DNA of 64,000 nucleotides from Phaseolus vulgaris (GCF_000499845.2 NC_023758.2:16322671-16386670); one strand, 5' to 3'. Positions 22,255-33,400 are shown, numbered from the stretch's first letter. Numbers and translations: made by a program. Notes: generated by a model from the letters alone, not told the origin.

Positions 22255-23301
22255 CAGGGTAGCGGTGCTGGAGTCATATTGGAAGGACCCAACGGCGTGC
22301 TGATCGAACAATCGTTGAGATTCGCCTTCAAAGCCAGCAACAATCAAGCAGAGTATGAGGCGCTGATCGCCGGGATTCTGCTGGCTAAGGAAATGGGAGC
22401 CAGAGTGCTGATGGCTAAGAGCGACTCGCTGCTAGTCACAGGGCAAGTAACAGGCGAGTTCCAGGCTAAAGATCCACAAATGGCGGCTTACTTGGCGTAT
22501 GTGCAGGAATTGAAGAGTTCCTTTGCCTCTTTTGAAGTGGTGCATGTGCCCCGAGAACAGAATGCCCGAGCCGACTTGCTTGCTAAGCTCGCCAGCTCAG
22601 GCAAGGGGGGTAGGCAGAGGACAGTGATTCAAGAAACTTTGAAGACGCCGAGGGCATTTGTAGCAGATCACCTGGTCCTTCAGATAAGCAGGTCGACGGA
22701 GAGAACAGCGAGAAGCCATAAGTCTTTAACGCAGGAAACTCTGAGATCGCCGAGAATTAGAGCATGTCGAGGAGAGCAAGTGGACGTGATGCAGGTCTGT
22801 GCCACCCATGAGCCAGACACTTGGATAACACAGTACAAGCGGTGCCTGGCGGATGGCCTCCTCCCGCTAGATCCAACAGAAGCTAGGAAGGTAAAGAAAA
22901 ATTCCAGCAAGTATACATTGATTGATGGCGATCTGTACAGGTTTGGATTCACTCACCCACTCCTGGAATGTATACACGGCAAGAAGTGCACGAGAATTAT
23001 GGCAGAGCTCCACGAAGGAATATGTGGAAGTCACGTCGGGGGTCGAGCTCTGGCCGCGAGGACTCTCCGTGCAGGCTACTATTGGCCATCCATGAGAGAA
23101 GACTGCAAGAAGTATGCCCAGTGCTGCAAACAATGCCAGCAGCACGCCGATTGGCACAAAGCACCTCCCGAGGGGTTGAAGTCGATCTATAGCCCTTGGC
23201 CGTTTCATACGTGGGGGATCGACATCCTGGGACCTTTTCCACTGGCGATCAGGCAGATGAAATACTTGGTAGTAGCGATTGAGTACTTCACCATGGATTG
23301 A
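22255..23301 (+). pseudogene. Element B second (archaeal-type) RNase H and start of integrase
   Basis: This continues the same frame beyond the nonsense codon. The second RNase H shows SNNQAEYEALIAGILLA and AKSDSLLVTGQV, ending near REQNARADLLAKLAS; this extra domain is a mark of the Tat lineage. The integrase zinc domain (SHVGGRALAARTL to CCKQCQQHAD) and the first catalytic Asp (GIDILGPF, Asp at 23221-23223) follow. A 2-bp deletion near 23293, relative to C and I, shifts the frame and gives TGA at 23299-23301. Confidence 0.88.
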
Positions 23302-24046
23302 AGCAGAACCCGTGGCCCAGATCACCGCGCACAAGATCGAAGGCTTTGTATGGAAGAACATTGTGTGCCGGTTTGGAGTGCCTAAGCGCCTGGTATCAGA
23401 TAATGGGACTCAGTTTGCAAGCCACCTGTTGAAGAAGCTTTGTGAAGGGGTTGGAATTCAGCAAGTGTTTGCATCCGTCGAGCACCCTCAGACGAATGGC
23501 CAGGTGGAATCAGCTAATCGGGTGTTGCTGAGAGGTTTGAAGAGAAGGCTCGAGAAAGCCAAGGGAAGTTGGGCTGAGGAGGTACCCCGTATAGTTTGGG
23601 CGTACCACACCACCGAGCAGTTAGGAACCCATGAGACCCCGTTTAGCTTGGTCTATGGGTGTGATGCCATGATTCCAGTCGAGATTCAGGAGAGCTCGCC
23701 GAGATTCCAGAACTTTGTAGAGGAAGACTCGAATGAAGAGAGAAGGCTGAACCTGGATCTGCTGGACGAAGTCAGGGAGGAGGCAAGGCTGAAGGCTGAG
23801 GCGGTGAAGAGAAGGGTCGAGCGAAGGTACAACTCAAAGGTGATGCCAAGGCAGTTTAGAGAAGGCAATCTGGTGATGAGGAAGGCCCACCAGTACGAGA
23901 TGGAGAATAAGCTATCACCCAAGTGGACTGGGCCGTTCAGAATAACCGAGGCACTCGGGAACGGAGCCTATCGCTTGGAGACGCTGGAAGGGGGGGCGAT
24001 CCCTCGTACCTGGAACGCCACACACCTGAAGTTGTACTATAGCTAA
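23279..24046 (+). pseudogene. Element B integrase core and C-terminus
   Basis: The real frame resumes about 23294, just after the 2-bp deletion. It holds the second catalytic Asp in VSDNGTQFASHL and the Glu in NGQVESANRVLL, so the remaining DDE residues are intact. The C-terminal part keeps KWTGPFRITEALGNGAYRL and ends with TAA at 24044-24046. In intact relatives this is continuous with the upstream frame, giving about 1815 codons overall. Confidence 0.88.
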
Positions 24047-24110
24047 GAGCTTTGTAAGTAAAGGCAAACACAAATATTACATTACAATGTCTCTGTTAAA
24101 ACAGTTTCAA

Positions 24111-24163
24111 GGGGGCACTCTTTTTTCCCTAAGGAGGGTTTTTAATGAGGCCACCCAATAAAA
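24111..24163 (+). promoter_or_regulatory. Conserved block just after pol (element B)
   Basis: GGGGGCACTC, then a T run, CCCTAAGGAGGG, a second T run, and finally CCCAATAAA. The same block follows pol in C (40706-40758) and I (59421-59472) with very few changes, although its surroundings differ. CCCT/AGGG could form a short hairpin and AATAAA could act in polyadenylation; the G-rich start resembles a second polypurine tract. The function is inferred. Confidence 0.45.
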
Positions 24164-24293
24164 GAAGAGTTTTCGAAGTATAAGGTGTTTTCAGATTGCA
24201 TATGTGTTATTTCCAAAAGTTTCGAAGAAAGACCTTGTCATTCGTACATGATTTAAGGCACGAAAAGATATGTCGCGTGTTTTCTAAAGTTTT

Positions 24294-24990
24294 AAAGTCC
24301 TCATCGTTTTTTGGCGATTAGAGGTATCAGTTAAGTTTTTAAAGTCCTCATCGTTTTTCGGCGATTAGAGGCACCAGTTAAGTTTTTAAAGTCCTCATCG
24401 TTTTTCGGCGATTAGAGGCACCAGTTAAGTTTTTAAGTCCTCATCGTTTATCGGCGATCGGAGGCACCAGATGAAAGACCTCCTCGCCGTCGAGCGGGTG
24501 CAGGCGAGAAAGAGGAAAGGTCCTCCGTGATTCTGGGAGCGAGAAGATGTAACTCCCGGGGCAACGTAGAGGCAAGTTAAAGACCTCCTCGCCGTCGTGC
24601 GGGCGCAGGCGAGAAAGGTCCTCAGTGCATCCAGGGGGGAGGAGATGTACGCCCTGGGCAAGTTGAGGCACCGGGTAAAGTCCTTATCGCCGTTGTGCGA
24701 ACTAAGGCCCATCAAAGACCTCCTCGCTGTCGAGCGAGTGCAGGCGTGAGAAAGAAAAGGTCCTCAGTGCATCCAGGGGGGAGGAGGTGTACACCCTGGG
24801 CAAGTTGAGGCACCAGACAAAGTCCTTCTCGCCGTCGAGCGAGTCAAGGCCGTTTAAAGTCCTTCTCGCCGATGAGCGAGTTCAGGCGAGTAAAAGTCCT
24901 TCTCGCCGATGAGCGAGTTCAGGCGAGTTAAAAGACCTTCTCGCTTGTGTGCGAGTATAGGCAAGATAAAATCCTTCTCGCCTTGAACGA
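24294..24990 (+). repeat. Tandem-repeat region of element B (3' untranslated)
   Basis: Three to four copies of a 47-bp unit built on GTCCTCATCGTTTTTCGGCG span 24294-24472. Looser copies of AGACCTCCTCGCCGTC blocks follow (24476-24850), then about four copies of a 36-38-bp unit on CTTCTCGCCGATGAGCGAG (24857-24990). C and I have the same families in different copy numbers. Variable tandem repeats downstream of pol are known for Tat/Ogre-type elements. Confidence 0.85.
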
Positions 24991-25557
24991 GTTCAGGTAT
25001 GGCGAAGAGGGTGGAAGAAGCTTGAAAGGTGGCTAAGGTGGGTTCGAAGAGAACGCCTAGCCAGCCAGTCTCTAGCTCTGAAGTTCAGGGAGGTAAAGGA
25101 AGATCTCAAAGGGCATTTCTGCCTCAGATAAAGAAATGACTGCCAAAGCCTGAGACTAAGAAAAGCTGGTGTTACCAAGAGGTCTAGGTGATCGCGAAAA
25201 GTTCAAACACGGCGAGAAGGTTGAAAGACTTGTTCGATAAAGCGGGTCAAGTGGGACGTTGTTTGAACCGATGATTGAATCACAGTTCGTTGCTTGGAAC
25301 TTTTCTTATGATCAGGTTAGTGCCTCAGGGGTACAAGTTGTTTAAAGCGATTATTGCTTAAGTTTGAATCGGCTCGAAGCAGTTACGCCAAAGGTCATGT
25401 TTGCAAAATCGCTAAGTTAAACGTAGCAGAGTTAAACATACAAAGAAAGTAAAGCGCTCAAAAGAAGTCAGAAGAAATATCCAAGTCTCGCTATTGAAAT
25501 GAATAACTGTTCAAAACACATGTGCAAGAGTTTTTTACAAGGTAAATACAGGTGAAT
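24991..25557 (+). other. Spacer between the repeats and the antisense gene of B
   Basis: No gene is recognised. The sequence is collinear with 41521-42123 (C) and 60061-60661 (I). It would contain the 3' end and polyadenylation signals of the antisense transcript; no single strong signal stands out. Confidence 0.5.
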
Positions 25558-28235
25558 TTATAAAGAAGCAGATGGGGTGGAATTGGTTGAGCCTTCGGCG
25601 GAAACGACCTTTCCATCTACTACTTCATTGTTTAATGACACCATGCTAAGGTCAAGATCAGGGAATAGGCATGCAAATTGCTCCCGAGCGGCTTCGAATC
25701 CAGCAGTCAGAATCTGAGCAGAATTTAGCTTAAGTTCTTCAAATTGTCCTTGAAGCTCTTCAGCCTGTTTCTTGAGCTCCTCGTTCTGCTGTCCCAGCTC
25801 TTCAGCTTGTTTCTTGAGCTCCTTGTTCTGCTGCCCCTGCTCTTCAATCTGTTTTTGGAGTTGTTTGTTAGTCTCTTGAGCATGGAGAAGGTCGTCAGTA
25901 ACCTTCTTGGATTCTGTTCGAGCTTGTGTCAACTCGGCAGCCATCTTCTCTTTTTCCTTGTTCGCCTCGGTGAGATCAGCCATGGCGTCATCCCTTGCTT
26001 TTTCAACTTGCCCAAGCAGCTTCTCGCGGTCGATCGACCTTTGCTCCAGTCTTTGTACCTTATCGGCATTAGCTTGAATTTGAGCCTCCAGGTCGCTCGC
26101 CTTGGTACGTAGAGGCACGATTCTGCTTTCAAGTTCAACTTTTTCTTGGGCAAGTTCATGGACTTTGCGGCGAAGGTCAACAGCTTCCTTGCGCGCAAGC
26201 CTAAGCTCGGTGTTTAGGGCATCCTCCACTTGGGAATGTTCCATTTCCGCGAGCGTTAGGCTGAAGGCCACCTTCTCCACCTCAACCTTCATTGTGCTGT
26301 TCTCGGTCTTAAGGTTGTAGATATCATCCTGTAGCCGCCTGGTGGAGCTCTCCACAGCTCTCGTTATGATCGATGGGATGTCTTCTGCGATGGTTTTGAG
26401 TTTAGCAGTCAAAGGTTCCCACATCCTCGTGACCTCGAGGGAAAGATTTGTAGCTTGGAGAGGCGCCAGGGGGGCTTGTTGAGGGTTCTCGTCGCCACCT
26501 TCCTTAGCGATATTTTCAGTGGTTGCCTCTTGGCGTGGCGACGCAATCGGGGACTCGGTGATTAGGATTGGAGAGGTGTGAGCCATCTCGTCCCCGATTG
26601 GAGCGATTCCTGCAGCTGAAGTGTTGGAAGGAGGGCCCCCTCCTGCTGATATATGTGGTGTAGAGGCGCTCGGGGGGTCCTCCAAGAAGTTTGGCTCTGG
26701 GGCCTCAGTTGCAGGTGGCGCAGTGGCCAATGGAACTGCTTGGACTGGTGGTGAAGGGGCTTGTGGTGCTGGAGATGAGGGAGGAGGAGCGGGTGTTGAT
26801 GGTGGTGTTGAAGCTGGAAGAGGGGGCGGGGCAGGTGGAGAAGATGGTGCCACCCTCTTCCTTTTCGTGACAAGGCCATCCTCTGTGACCTCGTCGTCTT
26901 CTTCCTCATCCTCTTGGACAACTAGGGGGGCTTTCCGCTTTGGCCTCTTAAGGACCAGTTTCTTTCGTTGGGTGGGCGCCTTAGGCGGTGATCGCCCCTG
27001 GATGATGGCCTTCTCGACCGCCGAGTTGGGAACCGTCTGGGAGCCGGTCGCCAACCCGTGGTTGCGGGCGAGCGCCTTTAAATCGGCGAGCATGTTCTTA
27101 CCCAACATGGTGTCTGCATGAAATGAAAGTGCATAAGTTAGCTCAAAGGAGAAAGGGGTACGTGTACAAGACAATGAGACAGCAAAAGCAGGCATATGCA
27201 GAAAAGATAAAACCAAAGTCTTGTGTGTGTCGCACAAGACGCCCAGAAACAATATCAGAAGCAACGTCAAGACAAAGATGTAGCGTCCTAACCTATTTGG
27301 AATTCCAGCTGGTCCTCAAAGAACTCGAAGGAAATCAGGGTGGGGGTCAAGAATGTTATATGGGCATCTGCCACCCTCTTCCAGAAGAGACAAAGGTCTC
27401 TGTCCAAGGCTCCCATGCTATCAGGACTTCTGGGCCTCCTGAAGCAGCTCTTGGACTCCTTTTTCCCCTTGTCCACCCAGTACAAGGGGAAACCGTCGAG
27501 GAGGGAAGTGTCTTTGTCATTTGCGCGAACCTGAATGAACTTTCCCTTCCAATCCTTGTACGACTGCTGGAAGATGGTGAAAATGGACCTCCCAGCAATG
27601 GCGTTCAGGCTGACCCACAGGCGATCTCCTGGGTGCTTGGCCTCGAACAAGAATAAAAACACGTCCACTGACGCGGGCAACCCCAGGTGGGCGCACGTTA
27701 TCTCGAAAGCTCGGACAAACGCCCAGCTGTTGGGGTGGAGCTGGGCGGCAGCGATATTGAGCTCGGTTAAGAGTTCCCTCTCAAATCGAGTGAGAGGGAA
27801 CCTGAGTTTGACCTTCTTGAAGAAAGTGGTGTAGACGAAGCAGAAGGGCCCGTCGGCGCTCACTTTATCATCGGCGCACACTGGCAGAGCGGCGGGGCAA
27901 GGCAGCACCATCATTCTCTCATCGTGTTCCTTGTTGAACGATTGGTGGGCCTCGTCCCCATTGGTCAATCGCAGAACCGCTCCCGCGGTGTTCACCGACG
28001 ACGTTTCCTTTAAGAGGGTTGAGTTAGCCCATGGGTATAACGTCTTGAAGTCTGGCAGTGGGAGGGGGGCTCCTCCAGCGTTTGGTGGAGTCGCCTGGGC
28101 CAGAGCGGTTTGAGAAGACGCAAGCCTCACAGCCTGCGAAGAGGGAGCACCACGAACTTGCGTAGAGTCGTGTGCTTGTGAAGGAGGGTTTCGCGCTGAT
28201 GGAGGGGGGTTCGGGGTGATCTTCGTGCGAGTCAT
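25558..28235 (-). CDS. Antisense two-exon gene of element B, intact
   Basis: Exon 1 (28235-27293) starts MTRTKITPNPPPS. It carries the Transposase_28-like block at about residues 130-235 (LTRFERELLTELN, PNSWAFVRAFE, FLFEAKHPGDRLWVSL). Exon 2 (27113-25558) begins after the acceptor with MLGKNMLADLKALAR. It has a basic segment (KLVLKRPKRKAP and TKRKR) that may act as a nuclear signal, an acidic EEEDDE patch, a Pro-rich linker and a long C-terminal coiled coil with near-repeats of KKQAEELGQQNEEL. Joined, the exons give 2499 nt, or 832 codons plus a stop, with no interruption. It is the only fully open copy here. Antisense ORFs of this kind are known in Tat-lineage elements (for example Grande and Retand); their role is unknown. 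The single-gene model rests on splice signals shared by five copies. Confidence 0.75.
27114..27292 (-). other. Predicted intron of the B antisense gene (179 bp)
   Basis: The donor reads AAATAG/GTTAGG and the acceptor TCATGCAG/ACACC. The intron is phase 1: the split codon becomes GAC. Without splicing, exon 1 stops two codons into the intron (TAG at 27288-27290). Equivalent introns are 43653-43830 (C) and 62142-62331 (I). Confidence 0.7.
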
Positions 28236-28832
28236 GATAGCAACTGCAAACGAAGGAGGAAGAAAAAATAATCAGGAGGGTTACAAAGGCTGACTCGATC
28301 ATGAAAGGAAGGTGAAAGGCGAACGAATGTGAGTTCGTTGCGACGATCGACAAAGCCCTAAGTCACGCAGAAGGAGAAATGGAAAAACAGCCCACAGCGT
28401 ATGCACCAGGCAGTTACAGGATGATGCAAATCGGTGAAAATGCAAGAAAACCCAACAGATGAAGGAAAGTAGTTACCTTTCGATGATCGGGAGAATGTTA
28501 AAGGGAGGTGGTGATCTAGAGCGTCGAGGAACGTCGAGAGCTTTCGCAGGAGGAAATGAGAGCGTATGCAAGTGTGAAGAAAGTGATGGAACAGTAGGAG
28601 CGTAAGGGGTTTAAGGGTTTTCGAAACGGTTTTGGGAAGCGCTAACGGCAGATGAAGATAGCCGTTGATGAGAGCCACGTGTCGAACGATGCGCGAAGGG
28701 TTTGGTGGAGCGTCAGAACAGCAGAAAGTACTATCGCTTGGAATTCTGCGCCCATGCCACGTAGACCGGTGTTAACGAAGGCTTTTTCAGTCTTTTTGCT
28801 AGACAAGTCTTCGCTTAAGACTGGGGGGCTTG
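28236..28832 (-). promoter_or_regulatory. Upstream region of the B antisense gene and polypurine tract
   Basis: The region has no open frame of note. GCCACGTGTC (28674-28683), a G-box/ABRE-type palindrome core, is kept at the same place in C (45216-45225) and I (63707-63716). At its right end AAGTCTTCGCTTAAGACT can fold, and GACTGGGGGGCTTG is the polypurine tract next to the 3' LTR. The antisense promoter probably lies here; no clear TATA box was found. Confidence 0.5.
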
Positions 28833-29623
28833 TGTACCGCCCTGGTGGTCGGGTGCGATGACGTGGCATCCTGCTACAGTATAGGCGTGGTGACAAGGCG
28901 CCAGGTTGACAGTTGGGAAGGAAGTCGGGAGGCACGTGTAGTCGCCGATAGTTAAGTTGGCGTGTTCCGATCTCCAGCTTACCAGAATAGGCGATCGCCA
29001 GGTTGGGGATGAAGTCGCCAGATGCAGACTCAGGTGACCAGGCAGTCGAAGATCGCCAGAACAAGCACATCGCCGAAGATGAAGGAGAAGCAGATTACGA
29101 AGGCGGCCGGCGAGACCACGGGGAAGGTGTATGAAGGCCCTACCTCGCCAGTTTCAGTAGAGATCGCACTCCTGAGTTAGCTATGCACTGGGCAGTACCA
29201 TGCATAGGTAACATAGCCAAAATGAGAGTAGAAGCAGCGCCAAGTCAGGGAGCCCCAGATGATGGCACGTGTACAGTTGGATACGAGCCACGTGTCCAAG
29301 TCTGTAACTGCCAGGAGAGAGAAAACCACCAGGTATATAAGAGTTCCTAACAGATTTTCTAAGGTACGCACGTTCAGTTCATACACTTTACGCTTGCGAG
29401 TGACAGAGCTGTTTGTGAGAGAGATTTGCACGGTTCCAGTTCTCAGTATTTGGTGATACCGCCACTGACTTGAGCGTCGGAGTGCGATCGGCCGCAGCGG
29501 CGCCGTATCGTTTCTTTGCAGGTTCTTGAGATAGATCCAGAGGGGGAACGGAGGTGAGAAGCGGCGCGCACGTCGATCCTTTGACGAGGCATTCTCCAGC
29601 GCTCCGGTCAACAGGCAGGATCA
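28833..29623 (+). repeat. 3' LTR of element B
   Basis: The length is 791 bp, the same as the 5' LTR. By eye there are 5 differences, all substitutions. It ends GGCAGGATCA and is followed by ATATA, matching the left duplication. Confidence 0.95.
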
Positions 29624-29645
29624 ATATATAAAATACAAATAGTGT
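29624..29645 (+). other. Last visible piece of the F leader and junction with element C
   Basis: The sequence resumes the F leader across B (ATATA then AAATACAAATAGTGT), matching AAATAAAATAAAAAAAGTGT in the E leader. At about 29645-29646 it switches abruptly to internal LTR sequence of element C. No target duplication or LTR end is present at this joint. Confidence 0.65.
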
Positions 29646-30059
29646 GCCAAAGGGAGAGTCAGGAGTAGCGCCCAAGTCAAGGAGCCTCCAGATGATGGCA
29701 CGTGTACAGTTGGATGCGAGCCACGTGTCCAAGTCTGGAACTGCCAGGAGAGAGAAAACAGCCAGGTATATAAGAGTTCTCAACGAACATTCTGAGGTAC
29801 GCACGTTCAGAATACATTCTTTACGCTTGCGAGTTATAGAGCTTACTGTGAGAGAGGATTTGCACGGTTCTTGTTCTCTTAGTATTTGGTGATTCGGTCA
29901 CCGACTTGGGCGTTGGAGTGCGATCGGCCGTAGCGGCACCGCTCTGTTTCTTTGCAGGTTCTCGAGGTGGATCTCGAAGAGGAACGGAGGTGTGAAGCGG
30001 TCCACACGTCGATCCTTTGACGAGGCAGTTTCCAGCGTTCTGGTCAACAGGCAGGATCA
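29646..30059 (+). repeat. Truncated 5' LTR of element C (414 bp)
   Basis: It matches the 3' portion of the C 3' LTR from about 45758 on, including two CACGTG boxes and the TATATAA promoter, and ends GGCAGGATCA. The first 380 bp or so of the LTR are missing. The core promoter survives, so transcription remains possible. Confidence 0.88.
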
Positions 30060-30465
30060 TCAGGCGCCCACCGTGGGGCCGTGTAAAACTTGCTCCCATC
30101 CACAGCGTGAGTTTTTGGAGGTTTTCGAAGTTTTTTGTGTGGTTGTGTGCTGGTGCAACTATCATTCGCTGTTTGCTTGAGATTTGTTCGGTGAATTCGC
30201 ATTTTCCACCGTTCGTTTCGAGTTTTGTTCGGTGAAGTGAGGTTTTCTGCTGGTTACGCGTGATTTGTTCGGTGGACTTTGAGTTCTTTCGCTCGTTTGG
30301 TTGTCCGTGGGGAAGCGGTGGTTTCTGGTGAAGTTGTGGTTTTCTTTGAAGGTTTACGGTGTTCTCGAGTTTTCTTGCGCAGTTTCGCACAGTTTTCTCC
30401 GATTGATCGCTGAATCGATCGTGGTTGAAGTGTCGTTCGCTCCACTCTGTGATTCGCTGAGTTTC
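30060..30465 (+). promoter_or_regulatory. Primer-binding site and leader of element C
   Basis: TC then AGGCGCCCACCGTGGGGCC follows the LTR, as in B. The remaining leader is GT-rich with TTTGTTCGGTG words. An upstream in-frame ATG at 30301 exists, but homology with B and I starts only at 30466 or 30475. Confidence 0.7.
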
Positions 30466-33400
30466 ATGAGAAAAATGAGAAGCAATCGTTCAAGTCCAGT
30501 TGCGCCCGTCGCTGCTGAAGGCGTCGCTGCCATGACCATGGCACAGATGGCAGAGATGATGCGTTCATTGCAGGCAACTGTGGAGGCCTCGCGCATCGAA
30601 CAGGCGAGAATGCATGAGGACCTGGTCGCCTCTCGCACCAGGAATGAGGAGCTCAGCAAGGTGACTGAGGAGTTGCGTCAAGCTCTTCAGGAGCAGCAAG
30701 GACGTTCTTCCGCTGAAGAGGTTGTGCCGTCGTCGCCACCTCGTGTTTTTCCCATGCCTTTTATTCAGGCGATCACTGACACGCCCATTCCTGCGAGCGT
30801 GGCTCCGGTTAAGGCTGTTTTCACCGGCGTGGAGGATCCTGAGGCTCATCTCACCACGTTCCACACGCAGATGATGCTGTCAGGAGGGTCAGACGCCGTC
30901 TACTGCAAAATGTTCGTGAGTACGCTCCAGGGAACGGCGTTGGAGTGGTTTGTGAGCCTGCCTAACGGCCACATAACCAATTTTCAACAGTTCTCGAAGA
31001 TTTTTGTCGAGCAGTACATCGTGAATAAGGCACCGCCCAGGGTGTCTTATGATCTGTTTGATATAAGGCAGTACCAGGGAGAGTCCCTCAGAGACTACCT
31101 GAACCGCTTTGGAGCGCAGATAGTCAGATCGCCGGCTAAAGATGAAGAAATGCTGGTCTATGCATTCAAGAAGGGCGTGCTGCCGGGACCATTCTGCGAG
31201 GCCTTGATCAGGGCTCACCCTGCGACGTTTGCTGAAGTCAGGCGACTTGCGGTGGCTCACATCGCCGACGAGAGTGAAGTCGTCGAGAAGAGAGGAAGCG
31301 TGGCTCCCGCTAGGCCACGCGCCCAGACCAGGATCCAGCCGCAGAGGGTGCTGGAGACAGCAGCGGCGACCAGGAAGGACCAGAGGACTCGCCATCCTTA
31401 TGATAGGAGGGACAAGGGCAGGGGCCAGGGACGCCAGCAACCAGCACGCCGGGAATACAATCGCCCGCCTAAGCACAAGTTTGTCATGGGACTGGCGGAT
31501 CTGATCGCCATTCCTAACATATCTGCTAGGTTGAAAGCGCCTGAGAAGGTGGGCGACAAGGTGCTGGGGTCAAAGCCGGATGCCTGGTGTGAGTTTCACC
31601 AAGGCTTTGGCCACACTTTGGACTCGTGTTTGTCCTTGGGATATCAGCTCGACGATCTGGTTAAGAGCGGGTTCCTAAATGACTACCTGCTGGATAAAAG
31701 GACGGGGGGTGCGTCGAGCTCCCAGCCAGCAGGTGGAGAAGCCCAGCAGCACGAGATGCCTATCCACGGGGAGATCCACACCATTGCAGGAGGCTTCTCG
31801 GGTGGTGGATGCACCGCATCGCAGAGAAAGAAGTACGCGCGGTCGGTGATGACAGTGGATATGTTTGAAGATCACTCGCCGGAGGTGGACATTACGTTCA
31901 CCAAGCAGGATCTTCGGGACGTTGTGCCCCATGACAACGATCCCATAGTGATTTCCTTGATAACGGCAGGAAGAAAGGTCCACAGAGTTCTGGTGGACCA
32001 GGGAAGCTCGGCAGACGTGATGTTCTGGCCGACTTTCACGCAGCTGGAATTGCCCCTTGACCAGCTAAGGCCCTATGGAGGGTGCTTGTATGGGTTTGCT
32101 GGTGACCAGGTGGAGGTCAGGGGGTACATTGAGTTGAGAACCACGTTTACGGATGAGGCTGGTTCGAGAACGGAGAAAATCAAATACCTCATTGTAAACG
32201 CTCCTTCAGCGTACAACATCCTGTTGGGAAGGCCCACGCTCAACAGGATAGGCGCCATACCGTCAACTCGGCACATGAAGGTAAAGTTGCCGTCTATGGA
32301 GGGGGTGGTGATCACGATCAAGTCTGATCAGAAAGAAGCGAAAAAGTGCTATGAGAATAGCCTGAAAAACAAGAGATCAGTGAGTTATGTAACAACCACC
32401 CCACCTCCCGGTGTGAAGCCCAGATCGACGGTAGCGGCAGAGACCGTCGGAAGGGACGTGGAGATGGTGGACGCTGAGCTAGTGGAGGGAGACGCTGGTC
32501 TGGAGGAGGAAGAGGCGCGGAATCGCCCTGAGGAAGCGAGAGAGCAGGGAATCGCCAGGGCGGTGATCGCCCGAGAATCCAGGCCAAAACCTGTCGAGCA
32601 GTGGCTCGAGAAAGAGATCGGGGGAAAGATCTTCAAGCTGGGAAGATCTCTGGAGGTCGAGCTCCAGGACCAGATCGCCAAGGTGATTGAGCGGCATCTG
32701 GACGCGTTTGCATGGTCCGCTTCGGACATGCCCGGGATTGATCCCGATTTCTTGTGCCATCATCTGGCGATGGACAACTTGGTGAGACCAGTGCGACAAA
32801 GAAGAAGAAAGTTCAACGAGGAGAGGAGGCAGGCGATTAGAGATGAAACACAGAAACTCCTCGCTGCAGGCCACATCAGGGAAGTTCAGTATCCTGAATG
32901 GTTGGCAAATGTCGTACTGGTGAAGAAGAGTAACGGGAAATGGCGCATGTGCGTCGATTTCACCGACTTGAACAAAGCTTGCCCGAAGGATTCATATCCT
33001 TTACCAAGCATAGACGCCCTGGTGGATAGTGCTGCGGGGTGTAAGTTGCTGAGTTTCCTGGATGCCTTCTCGGGGTATAATCAGATCAAGATGCATCCCA
33101 TGGATGAAGAAAAGACAGCCTTCATGACGGAGAGGTCGTGCTATTGCTATAAGGTGATGCCGTTTGGGCTGAAGAACGCGGGGGCCACGTACCAGAGGCT
33201 GATGGATCGAGTACTGGCACCAATGCTGGGAAGGAACGTGCAAGCGTACGTCGATGACATGGTCGTGACCTCGCCGGAAAAAAGCAAGCACGTTGCCGAC
33301 TTGGAGGAATTGTTCACGACGATCGCCAAGTTCAGATTGAAGCTGAATCCAGAGAAATGTATTTTCGGCGTGGAAGCTGGGAAGTTTTTGGGTTTCCTCT

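Larger units (their letters stand above)
17438..29623 (+). mobile_element. Element B: complete Tat-like Ty3/gypsy retrotransposon (12186 bp)
   Basis: Both LTRs are 791 bp (17438-18228 and 28833-29623) and differ at 5 positions by eye. They are flanked by perfect ATATA duplications (17433-17437 and 29624-29628). The interior holds a primer site, a one-frame gag-pol, a tandem-repeat region, an antisense two-exon gene and a polypurine tract. Dual RNase H domains and the variant zinc knuckle place it in the Tat lineage. About 0.6% LTR divergence makes it a recent insertion. Gag-pol is broken (protease Asp to Asn, one nonsense codon, one 2-bp deletion); the antisense gene is open. Confidence 0.95.

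Noticed and set aside
30301..30465. Earlier ATG for the C polyprotein
   Set aside because: The extra N-terminal residues translate the GT-rich leader. B and I begin their similarity at MRSNRSS only.
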